Assembly (NCBI GenBank): GCA_946478675.1
Contig: CAMLEF010000054.1
Location: 1 to 17,580 of the forward strand
DNA: 17,580 nt
Direction: 5' to 3'
Origin: an uncultured Flavobacteriales bacterium
GTDB lineage: Bacteria > Bacteroidota > Bacteroidia > Palsa-965
Part shown: one piece after another, positions 1 through 7,147 of the stretch
Layout of the letters: the number at the start of each line of letters is the position of its first letter
Position numbering within the stretch: position 1 is the stretch's first letter
Program-made: the position numbers and the translations under genes
The notes under the pieces: generated by a model
Told to the model about the DNA's origin: nothing
Database searches by the model: none
Seen by the model: only the letters and a program-made list of their open reading frames with translations

Positions 1-516
1 GCGCATTTCGCGGCGCACGACTTCGTCGCGCGTACGCGTATTGCCGGCGACGAATTCACGGGAAGCATCGAAGAATACATGCGCCGCCAGCACAACATCC
101 TCATCGGCGAGCGCACGGCGGAACGCATCAAGATCGAAGTCGGCGCCGCGCTCACGGAGATCGAAAACCCGCCGCCGGATTTCCCGGTACACGGACGCGA
201 CCTCATGACGGGTATCCCGAAAGAGATCTACGTCTCTTACGTGGAGATCGCCCACGCGCTCGACAAGTCCATCTCGAAGATCGAAGAAGCTATTCTCAAC
301 GCACTCGAGATGACGCCGCCGGAACTTTCGGCCGACATCTACCGCACGGGCATTTACCTGGCGGGCGGCGGTTCGCTGCTGCGCGGCCTCGACAAACGCA
401 TTTCGCTCAAGACAAAGCTGCCGGTACACGTGGCCGAAGATCCGCTTCGCGCCGTAGCCCGCGGCACCGGAATCGCGCTGAAGAATATCGACAAGTTCCC
501 GTTCCTCATCAAATAA
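1..516 (+). CDS. mreB: Rod shape-determining protein MreB, C-terminal part (5' truncated by window edge)
   Basis: This is the actin-like ATPase that forms membrane-associated filaments and positions the lateral-wall synthesis machinery. The frame is open from base 1, so about 171 C-terminal residues are present out of roughly 340 usual. Visible family landmarks are IAGDEF, the stretch RRQHNILIGERTAERIKIEVGA, the adenosine-binding loop YLAGGGSLLRGLD near the end, and VAEDPLRAVARGTG, which all match the C-terminal half of known MreB proteins. The ATG at 79 is internal, not the start, because IAGDEF and the sequence leading to it lie upstream in the same frame. It is followed by a hairpin with a T-run and then by mreC, mreD, two PBP2 genes and rodA, the classical partners. 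The identification is firm; only the N-terminal half is unseen. Confidence 0.95.
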   Translation, partial: AHFAAHDFVARTRIAGDEFTGSIEEYMRRQHNILIGERTAERIKIEVGAALTEIENPPPDFPVHGRDLMTGIPKEIYVSYVEIAHALDKSISKIEEAILNALEMTPPELSADIYRTGIYLAGGGSLLRGLDKRISLKTKLPVHVAEDPLRAVARGTGIALKNIDKFPFLIK

Positions 517-531
517 AAAACGAAACGCCGG

Positions 532-586
532 AAAATAATCCCAAAAGCAGGCTCCGAGAGGAATGAAATTTTGGGATTATTTTTTT
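532..586 (+). terminator. Intrinsic terminator or attenuator between mreB and mreC
   Basis: A perfect 15-bp inverted repeat pairs 532-546 with 569-583 across a 22-nt loop and runs straight into T residues up to 586. The stem is A/T-rich with a GGG/CCC core. It begins 16 nt after the mreB stop and ends 25 nt before the mreC ATG. Because the mre genes are normally one transcription unit, it may terminate only partly and lower downstream expression relative to mreB. No separate promoter for mreC is obvious between the hairpin and the mreC start. Confidence 0.75.
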
Positions 587-611
587 GCACACTGAAATTC
601 CGAACAGCCGG

Positions 612-1451
612 ATGCGCAACCTCCTCGTTTTTCTTGCACGTCATTATTTCTTCCTGCTGTTCCTCTTCCTGGAGATACTGTCCGTTTATTTTCTCGTGCA
701 GCATAATTACTTCCAGCATTCGAGCGCCGTTTCCGCTTCCAACGTATTCACCGGGTCGCTGTTCAAGATGCGCACCGACTTCGTGGAATACCTCGACCTG
801 AAAGAGCAGAACAGTTTGCTCAACAACCGGATCGCGGAGCTGATGAAAGACGACAGCGTGTCGCGGCTGATGTACACGACGCACACGACACCGGTCAGCG
901 ATACGGCGTATCATCAGCGTTACGAATTTCTCGCCGCGCGCGTGATCGACAACACCGTTTCCGAACGCAACAATTACCTCATCCTCGATCGCGGAAAGCT
1001 GCAGGGCGTGGATGTCGACATGGGCGTGATCTGCCCGAACGGCGTAGTAGGCATCGTGCGCGAAGTCTCGGATAATTACTGCGTGGTGATGTCGGTGCTG
1101 CACAAGGATTCGAAGATCAGCGCGAGCTCGAAGCGCGACAATACGTTCGGGCAATTGCTGTGGGACGGCACCGATTACCGAGAGGCGACCGTCATCGACA
1201 TGCCGCTGCACGCGAAAATGGCGGTTGGTGATACGCTCATCACGAGCGGTCTCGGCGACGCATTTCCCGAGGGCATTCCTGTCGGAAAAGTGCTGAGCTA
1301 CGAGATGAAAAAAGGAGAGAAGACGCGTACCGTTCACGTCGAGCTCACGACCGATTTCCGGAAAGTGCGCCACGTCCTCATCGTAAAAAATCTTACGCAC
1401 GACGAAGTCCAGCAGCTTCGCGACAAAGCAGGGGTAGAAAATGGTCAATGA
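612..1451 (+). CDS. mreC: Rod shape-determining protein MreC
   Basis: MreC is a bitopic periplasmic scaffold that binds PBP2 and activates the elongation machinery. The protein is 279 residues with a short cytoplasmic start (MRNLLVFLARHY), one membrane helix at about residues 12-28, a coiled-coil-like segment around residues 55-85 (LKEQNSLLNNRIAELMKD), and then the beta-rich domain with the family signature ILDRGKLQGVDVDMGVICPNGVVG. Later comes ITSGLGDAFPEGIPVGKV, also typical. I chose ATG 612 over an in-frame TTG at 585 because MRNLL directly before the helix is the usual beginning and the TTG lies in the terminator T-run. It overlaps mreD by 11 bases. Confidence is high from the sequence and the neighbourhood. 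Confidence 0.94.
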   Translation: MRNLLVFLARHYFFLLFLFLEILSVYFLVQHNYFQHSSAVSASNVFTGSLFKMRTDFVEYLDLKEQNSLLNNRIAELMKDDSVSRLMYTTHTTPVSDTAYHQRYEFLAARVIDNTVSERNNYLILDRGKLQGVDVDMGVICPNGVVGIVREVSDNYCVVMSVLHKDSKISASSKRDNTFGQLLWDGTDYREATVIDMPLHAKMAVGDTLITSGLGDAFPEGIPVGKVLSYEMKKGEKTRTVHVELTTDFRKVRHVLIVKNLTHDEVQQLRDKAGVENGQ

Positions 1452-1959
1452 GATCGTCCGACATATCATCCGCTTCCTGCTGCTGGTGTTTGCGCAGGGA
1501 CTGATCCTGAAGAACGTGGAGCCGGGCTTTTACATCAACCCGTTCCTGTACGTGCTCTTCATCATCCAGCTGCCGTTCGAAACGCCGAACTGGCTCGTGA
1601 TGATCGTTTCGTTCTTCCTCGGTTTCTGCGTCGATGTGTTTTACGGAACGATCGGCATGCACATGGCCACCTGCACGTTCATCGGGTGGATGCGCCCGCG
1701 ACTGCTGCGTTTCATGGCGCCGCGCGACGGTTATGAATTCGGCACGCAGCCGACGATGCAGGACATGGGCCGCGCCTGGTTCCTCACGTACGCAACGATC
1801 ATCATCGTCGTTCATCACTTCCTGCTTTTCACGCTCGAAGTGTTCAGCTTCCACGGCTTCTTCACCACGCTGCTGCGCATTGTCTTCAGCTCGCTGGCCA
1901 CGCTGCTGCTCGTCGTCGTGACGCAATTCCTGTTTTACCGCACGAAAGAAACCGCATGA
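1441..1959 (+). CDS. mreD: Rod shape-determining protein MreD
   Basis: This is a small polytopic inner-membrane protein of 172 residues that works with MreC in the elongasome. The sequence is strongly hydrophobic with about five predicted membrane segments: around residues 8-25, 33-50, 55-72, 112-130 and 138-160. The stretch FFLGFCVDVFYGTIGMHM corresponds to the conserved MreD segment in which an acidic residue sits inside a helix (D..YG..G.H). The start ATG lies within the last codons of mreC and the stop overlaps the next start as ATGA, so translation is probably coupled on both sides. MreD is poorly conserved in general, so the call leans partly on position between mreC and the PBP2 genes. 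Confidence 0.92.
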   Translation: MVNEIVRHIIRFLLLVFAQGLILKNVEPGFYINPFLYVLFIIQLPFETPNWLVMIVSFFLGFCVDVFYGTIGMHMATCTFIGWMRPRLLRFMAPRDGYEFGTQPTMQDMGRAWFLTYATIIIVVHHFLLFTLEVFSFHGFFTTLLRIVFSSLATLLLVVVTQFLFYRTKETA

Positions 1960-3803
1960 CGCCCGTTGCCCGCCGCTACATAGTGCTTGCCATGGTCGGT
2001 GTGACGGCGATCCTTTATCTCTGCCGGTTCTATTACATCCAGGTCGTCAACGACAAGTACAAGCTCGACGCGCAGAACCAGGCGTTTCTTCGCGTGACGG
2101 ATTATGCGCCGCGCGGAAATATTTACGATCGCAACGGGAAGCTGATGGTGTTCAACCAGGTGGCGTACGACCTGATGGTGGTGCCGCGCAACATGAAAGG
2201 TTGTGACACGACGGAGCTTTGCCATATTCTCTCCATCTCGAAGGAAGATCTCGACAAGCGGCTGACCCGTTTTTGCGGAAATCTCGAAAATGCTTCGCGC
2301 GATTATCGTTCCTACATTTTCGAAAGCCAGATGCCGCCTGAATTGAATGCGCGTTTGCAGGAACGTTTGTACAAACTGAATGGATTTTACGTGCAGTCGC
2401 GCACCGTGCGCAAATACAACTATCCCGTTGCTGCGCAGCTGCTCGGTTATCCCGGCGAAGTGAACGATGCGGAGATCAAGGACGATCCGTATTATGCGCC
2501 CGGCGATTACATCGGCAAAACCGGCATCGAAAAAGGCTACGAAGAATTTCTTCGCGGGAAAAAAGGCGTGCAGATCAAAATGCGCGACGTGCACAACAAC
2601 ATCAAAGGCAGCTACGAAGACGGCAAGTACGATACGGCTGCCACGCCGGGACAAGATCTTACTGCAACATTAGATGCCGACCTGCAGCTGTACGGCGAGC
2701 GCCTGATGCAAAACAAGATCGGCGGTCTCGCGGCCATCGATCCGAATACAGGAGAAATTCTCGCGCTTGTAACGAGTCCGTCTTACGATCCGAACCTGCT
2801 GACGGGACGAGAATTTCCGGATAATTATAAAACGCTCGCGCAGGACACGCTTCGTCCGTTGTTTAACCGCGCATTGCAGGCGATGTATCCGCCCGGCTCC
2901 ACTTTCAAGCTGATGAACGCGCTGATCGGTGAGCAGGAAGGGCTCGTGACGCCGCAAACTGCTTATCCCTGCCACAGCGGTTACCCGGCAGGCGGCGGAA
3001 AGCCCGGATGCCATTCGCATGCGAGCCCGCTGCAGCTCGACAAAGCCATCGCGCAATCCTGTAATTCGTATTTCTCCTACGTCTTCAAATCGATCGTGGA
3101 GAATAAGAAATACAAGAGCTCCAAAGAAGGTTACAACGCGTGGCGCAATTACGTCAACAGCTTCGGCATCGGCGTGCCGCTCGGAACGGATCTTCCTTAC
3201 GAGACAAAAGGTATCGTTCCTTCTTCCGCGTACTACGACAAAGTGTACGGCACGAACGGCTGGCAGGCTTCGAATATTATTTCGCTCGGCATCGGGCAGG
3301 GCGAGCTTTCCATCACACCGCTGCAGATGTGCAACGTCATGTGCATCATCGCCAACCGCGGATATTATTACACGCCGCACATCGTTCGCAATGTCGGGAA
3401 GCAAGCGCCAATGGCGAAATGGCTGGAGAAGCATACGACGCTCGTGAAGGAGAAACAGTATTACGAAAACGTGATCGCCGGCATGTCGGATGTGATGACG
3501 GAAGGCACCGCGCGTTCGTCGGCGATTCCCGGCATCGAGATATGCGGGAAAACAGGAACGGCGCAGAACCCGCATGGCGCGCATCATTCTGTTTTCGTTT
3601 GTTTCGCGCCGCGTGAAAATCCGAAGATCTGTGTGGCGGTCCTCACCGAAAATTCAGGGCAGGGCGCGTGGTGGTCGGCCCCGATCGCCAGCCTCGTCAT
3701 CGAGAAATATTTAACGAACAAGATCAGCCGTCTGAACGTAGAAAAGAAAATGCTGGACGCGGATCTCATTCACCAGCATTCCACGAACCATCCGGAGGAA
3801 TAA
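1956..3803 (+). CDS. mrdA: Penicillin-binding protein 2 (elongation-specific transpeptidase), first tandem copy
   Basis: This is a class B PBP that cross-links peptidoglycan during lateral growth in partnership with RodA. It has 615 residues: a membrane anchor at about 8-27, a dimerisation/pedestal domain (PRGNIYDRNGKL near residue 50 and IGKTGIEKGYE near 185), then the transpeptidase domain. All three active-site motifs are intact: S315-T-F-K318 with the acylated serine, S368-C-N370, and K532-T-G534. C339, C352, H353/H355 and C369 cluster around the second motif; by analogy with the zinc site reported in gamma-proteobacterial PBP2 they could bind a metal, which is inference. The start overlaps the mreD stop by 4 bases. 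Its last codons contain the GGAGG ribosome-binding site of the second copy. Identity to the downstream copy is roughly 70-75% by eye. Confidence 0.94.
   Translation: MTPVARRYIVLAMVGVTAILYLCRFYYIQVVNDKYKLDAQNQAFLRVTDYAPRGNIYDRNGKLMVFNQVAYDLMVVPRNMKGCDTTELCHILSISKEDLDKRLTRFCGNLENASRDYRSYIFESQMPPELNARLQERLYKLNGFYVQSRTVRKYNYPVAAQLLGYPGEVNDAEIKDDPYYAPGDYIGKTGIEKGYEEFLRGKKGVQIKMRDVHNNIKGSYEDGKYDTAATPGQDLTATLDADLQLYGERLMQNKIGGLAAIDPNTGEILALVTSPSYDPNLLTGREFPDNYKTLAQDTLRPLFNRALQAMYPPGSTFKLMNALIGEQEGLVTPQTAYPCHSGYPAGGGKPGCHSHASPLQLDKAIAQSCNSYFSYVFKSIVENKKYKSSKEGYNAWRNYVNSFGIGVPLGTDLPYETKGIVPSSAYYDKVYGTNGWQASNIISLGIGQGELSITPLQMCNVMCIIANRGYYYTPHIVRNVGKQAPMAKWLEKHTTLVKEKQYYENVIAGMSDVMTEGTARSSAIPGIEICGKTGTAQNPHGAHHSVFVCFAPRENPKICVAVLTENSGQGAWWSAPIASLVIEKYLTNKISRLNVEKKMLDADLIHQHSTNHPEE
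3794..3798 (+). promoter_or_regulatory. Strong Shine-Dalgarno (GGAGG) for the second PBP2 gene
   Basis: GGAGG sits 7 nt before the ATG at 3806 and is formed by the last sense codons of the first PBP2 gene (proline-glutamate-glutamate, then stop). It fixes the start of the second copy at 3806 rather than further upstream in the open frame. It is the clearest Shine-Dalgarno in the window; most other starts here lack one, as is usual in Bacteroidota. It suggests the second copy is translated independently of the first. Confidence 0.7.
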
Positions 3804-3805
3804 CA

Positions 3806-5671
3806 ATGAATCCCGGCGTAAGAAAATACATTTTGCTCGGCATCATTTTCGTGACGGTGATGCTGTACATCTCGCGCCTGTTCTTTATCCAGGTTGTCGA
3901 TGACAAATACAAGCTCGACGCGCAGAACCAGGCGTTCCTGTACATGACGGATTATCCGCCGCGCGGAAACATTTACGATCGCAACGGAAAGCTGCTGGTC
4001 TTTAACCAGGTTGCTTACGATCTCATGGTCGTGCCGCGCGACATGAAAGACTGCGACACGAGCGGGCTTTGCCGGATCCTCAATATTACGCGCGATGAAT
4101 TCAACAAGCGGCTGGTGCGTTTCTGCGGAAGCCTCGAGCAGGCGGCGAAAGATTATCGCACGTATATTTTCGAAAGCCAGATGCTGCCCGAGCTGAACGC
4201 GCGCATCCAGGAACGGCTGTACAAGTTCAAAGGCTTTTACGTGCAGTCACGCACCGTGCGCAAATACCCGATGCCGATCGCTGCTCACCTGCTCGGTTAC
4301 ATCGGCGAGGTCGACGACAAAACGACGAAGGACAGCGCCTACTACAAGTCCGGCGACTACATCGGCAAGAGCGGCATCGAGCGCGCGTACGAACAAGCAT
4401 TGCGCGGGAAAAAAGGTGTGCAGATCAAAATGCGCGACGTGCACAACAACATCAAAGGCAGCTTCAAGGATGGCATGTACGATACCGCCGCTGTCGAAGG
4501 ACAAAGCCTCACCTCGACGCTCGACGCGGAATTGCAGCTCTACGGCGAACGGCTGATGCAAAATAAAATCGGAGGCGTCGCAGCGATCGATCCGTCAACA
4601 GGAGAAATCCTCGCGCTCGTCACCAGCCCGACATACGATCCGAACCTGCTCGTCGGCCGCGATTTCCCTTCGAACTACGGCAAGCTCGTGATGGATACGC
4701 TTGGTCGCCCGCTGCTCAACCGTGCACTGCAGGCGTTCTATCCGCCGGGCTCCACGTTCAAGCTGATGAACGCGCTGATCGGGCAGCAGGAAGGCGTGCT
4801 CACGCCGCAGACCGCTTATCCCTGCGCACGCGGTTATCCTCCGCTCGGCGGCCACCCGAAATGCCACGCGCACGCCAGCCCGCTCACACTCGACGGCGCC
4901 ATCGCGCATTCCTGCAACTCGTATTTCTCCTACGTCTTCAAGTCGATCATCGACAACCGCAAGTATCACGGCAGTACCGTCGAAGGTTACAACGCCTGGC
5001 GGAAATACGTCGTCAGCTTCGGCGTCGGCGAACGCATCGGCACCGACCTTCCCTTCGACGCGAAAGGCATCGTGCCGAGCAGCAATTATTACGACAAGGT
5101 GTTCGGCAAAAACGGCTGGCGCGCTTCGACGGTTATTTCGCTCGGCATCGGGCAGGCGGAAGTTTCGGTCACGCCGCTGCAGATGTGCAACATCGTCTGC
5201 GCCATTTCCAACCGCGGCTATTACTACACGCCGCACATCATCCGCAACATCGGCGGACAGGCACCGATGCCGAAGTGGGCCGAGAAACATTTTACGATGG
5301 TGACGGAGAAGGAGTATTACGAAAACGTCATCGACGGCATGGCGAAGGTCGTAACCGAAGGAACCGCACGTGTTGCCCGGATCGACGGCATCGAGATGTG
5401 CGGCAAAACCGGGACGGCGGAGAACCCGCATGGGGAAGACCACTCCGTCTTCGTTTGTTTTGCGCCGCGCGAAAATCCGAAGATCTGCGTGGCGATTCTC
5501 GTGGAGAACGCCGGCTTCGGTGCCGAGTGGGCCGCGCCGATCGCCAGCCTCATGGTGGAGAAATACCTCACGCGAAAAATTTCCCGCCCGGATCTTGAAA
5601 AGCGGATGCTCGACGGCAACCTGCTCAACAAGCACCCGGAGATGAGGAAGAAAAAAGACAACCCGAATTAA
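3806..5671 (+). CDS. mrdA: Penicillin-binding protein 2, second tandem copy
   Basis: This is a complete paralogue of the preceding gene (621 residues) with the same layout: membrane anchor at about 8-27, pedestal domain, transpeptidase domain. Active-site motifs are S316-T-F-K319, S369-C-N371 and K534-T-G536, so it should be catalytically competent. The cysteine/histidine cluster (C340, C353, H354/H356, C370) is kept. Compared with the first copy it has a one-residue insertion (LGRPLLNRA against LRPLFNRA) and a lysine-rich C-terminus. The start at 3806 follows a strong GGAGG; rodA begins 3 bases after the stop. Conserved protein blocks are also near-identical in DNA, for example a 46-base identical run at 2568-2613 and 4418-4463. 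Both copies deserve the same family name; which one is the main RodA partner cannot be told from sequence. Confidence 0.94.
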   Translation: MNPGVRKYILLGIIFVTVMLYISRLFFIQVVDDKYKLDAQNQAFLYMTDYPPRGNIYDRNGKLLVFNQVAYDLMVVPRDMKDCDTSGLCRILNITRDEFNKRLVRFCGSLEQAAKDYRTYIFESQMLPELNARIQERLYKFKGFYVQSRTVRKYPMPIAAHLLGYIGEVDDKTTKDSAYYKSGDYIGKSGIERAYEQALRGKKGVQIKMRDVHNNIKGSFKDGMYDTAAVEGQSLTSTLDAELQLYGERLMQNKIGGVAAIDPSTGEILALVTSPTYDPNLLVGRDFPSNYGKLVMDTLGRPLLNRALQAFYPPGSTFKLMNALIGQQEGVLTPQTAYPCARGYPPLGGHPKCHAHASPLTLDGAIAHSCNSYFSYVFKSIIDNRKYHGSTVEGYNAWRKYVVSFGVGERIGTDLPFDAKGIVPSSNYYDKVFGKNGWRASTVISLGIGQAEVSVTPLQMCNIVCAISNRGYYYTPHIIRNIGGQAPMPKWAEKHFTMVTEKEYYENVIDGMAKVVTEGTARVARIDGIEMCGKTGTAENPHGEDHSVFVCFAPRENPKICVAILVENAGFGAEWAAPIASLMVEKYLTRKISRPDLEKRMLDGNLLNKHPEMRKKKDNPN

Positions 5672-5674
5672 TCC

Positions 5675-7021
5675 ATGCGGGAAAAGAGCGACAGTATTTT
5701 TTACAACGTCGACTGGTTTACAGTCGTCATCTACCTGCTGCTCGTGGTGATGGGTTGGTTCAACATCTACTCCGCCGTTTACGACGAAGCGAAAAGCAGC
5801 GTGTTTAATTTTGAACGCCTCGAAAGCAAGCAGCTGGTGTTTATCGGCGTGTCGGCCGTGCTCGCGGTGATCATCCTCGTAGTCGACGCTTCGTTCTTCA
5901 CGGCAACAGCGTTCATTCTATATGCCGGGATTATTTTGCTGAACCTTGCCGTCGTCTTTCTCGGGACGTCGATCAAAGGCAGTCACTCCTGGTTCAGGAT
6001 CGGAGGCTTCGGGTTGCAGCCGGCGGAGTTCGCAAAATGGGCGACGCTATTGGCGCTTGCGAAATTTCTCAGCGGCATCAGCAAACCCGATTGGTTGCGG
6101 ACGTTGCTGCTTGCCTGCGGAATCATCCTGCTGCCGATGTTCATCATCGTCGTGCTGCAGAATGAAACCGGCGTGGCGCTGGTGTTTCTTGCGTTCATCG
6201 TGGTGCTGTACCGCGAAGGCATCGTGCCGGGATGGGTGCTGCTGTTCGGATTGCTTTCGGCGATCGCGGGTGTGATCGGCATCAAATATCCCTGCGTGAT
6301 AATCGAATCGCATCGAATCGGTGAAAAAGTAGTGATCGATCACGTCACGTTTTTATGGGCGCAGATTCTTCTTCGTGCCGCGATACTCGCAGTCGTTGCA
6401 TTGATCTACCTGCTGATGGTGCGGCGCAGCTTCATGAAAATTGTGATGGCGCTGATCGCCGTCGGTTATTTCATCACGCTGCTCACCGTCACGCCGATCG
6501 TGCTGGAGAAACTGCCCGAGCACCAATCCGGTCGCATCAAATGCTGGCTGGGCCTTCCGGTTTCTCCTGAAGTCTCCGCGCGCTTCGATTACAACACACG
6601 GCAGTCGATGATCGCGATCGGCTCCGGCGGCTGGGCCGGCAAAGGCTACCTGCAGGGAACGCAGACGAAATTCCGTTTCGTTCCTGAACAGGAAACCGAT
6701 TTTATTTTCTGTACGGTGGGCGAGGAGTGGGGACTGCTCGGCACGGCGGCTGTGGTAATATTGTATCTCGTGCTCATCATGCGCCTGATCATTTTGTCCG
6801 AACGTCAACGTTCCGATTTTACGCGAATCTATGGTTATGGCGTGGCGGCGGTATTCTTCATTCACCTGATCGTGAACGTCGGCATGACCATCGGCCTGCT
6901 GCCGGTGATCGGGATCCCGCTGCCGTTCTTCAGCTACGGCGGCTCTTCGCTGATCAGCTTCACGATTCTCTTGTTCATCTTCATCAAGCTCGATTCGCAG
7001 CGACTGCTGATCCTGCGTTAA
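5675..7021 (+). CDS. rodA: Rod shape-determining SEDS glycosyltransferase RodA
   Basis: RodA polymerises lipid II into glycan strands and pairs with PBP2. The protein has 448 residues and is almost wholly hydrophobic, with about ten membrane segments. Family landmarks are GSHSWFRIGGFGLQPAEFAKW near residue 105, GSGGWAGKGYLQGTQTKF near 315, PEQETDFIF with the conserved Asp342 and then GEEWG, and PVIGIPLPFFSYGGSS near the C-terminus. It is longer than the roughly 370-residue E. coli protein because of an enlarged region before the GSGG motif (residues about 185-305). The ATG is 3 bases after the second PBP2 stop, so the two are almost certainly co-translated. It is the last gene of the cluster; no canonical terminator follows immediately. 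Confidence 0.94.
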   Translation: MREKSDSIFYNVDWFTVVIYLLLVVMGWFNIYSAVYDEAKSSVFNFERLESKQLVFIGVSAVLAVIILVVDASFFTATAFILYAGIILLNLAVVFLGTSIKGSHSWFRIGGFGLQPAEFAKWATLLALAKFLSGISKPDWLRTLLLACGIILLPMFIIVVLQNETGVALVFLAFIVVLYREGIVPGWVLLFGLLSAIAGVIGIKYPCVIIESHRIGEKVVIDHVTFLWAQILLRAAILAVVALIYLLMVRRSFMKIVMALIAVGYFITLLTVTPIVLEKLPEHQSGRIKCWLGLPVSPEVSARFDYNTRQSMIAIGSGGWAGKGYLQGTQTKFRFVPEQETDFIFCTVGEEWGLLGTAAVVILYLVLIMRLIILSERQRSDFTRIYGYGVAAVFFIHLIVNVGMTIGLLPVIGIPLPFFSYGGSSLISFTILLFIFIKLDSQRLLILR

Positions 7022-7031
7022 TCACCTTCGC

Positions 7032-7106
7032 ATGAAACACGTTCTTTACGCAATGCTTGTGTTTTGTTTTGCGAAGAGCGTGCATGCGCAGACCGATTCC
7101 GCGTGA
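7032..7106 (+). pseudogene. Orphan signal-peptide stub (24 codons), likely remnant of a secreted-protein gene
   Basis: A 24-codon frame starts at ATG 7032 and reads MKHVLYAMLVFCFAKSVHAQ followed by TDSA and a TGA stop. It has a basic start, a hydrophobic core and a V-H-A cleavage site followed by Q, exactly like the signal peptides of the other secreted proteins here. There is no mature protein: after the stop the same frame gives nothing recognisable before the repeats begin about 40 bases later. The simplest reading is a gene truncated when the repeat region arose. A genuine short secreted peptide is possible but less likely. Confidence 0.4.
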
Positions 7107-7147
7107 TTGCGATCACACGTCATCTCGCTCACATGCAAGAGGCTAAT

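Noticed and set aside
563..595. A 10-codon frame (MKFWDYFFAH) overlapping the terminator before mreC, considered as a leader peptide.
   Set aside because: The purine-rich GAGAGG is only about one base from the ATG, the codons show no regulatory bias, and the sequence is dictated by the hairpin arm.
354..1469. A 371-codon minus-strand frame across the mreB end and mreC.
   Set aside because: It runs antisense to two well-supported genes and across a terminator; the composition (His, Arg, Val rich) is typical of reverse-frame shadows and no domain is recognised.
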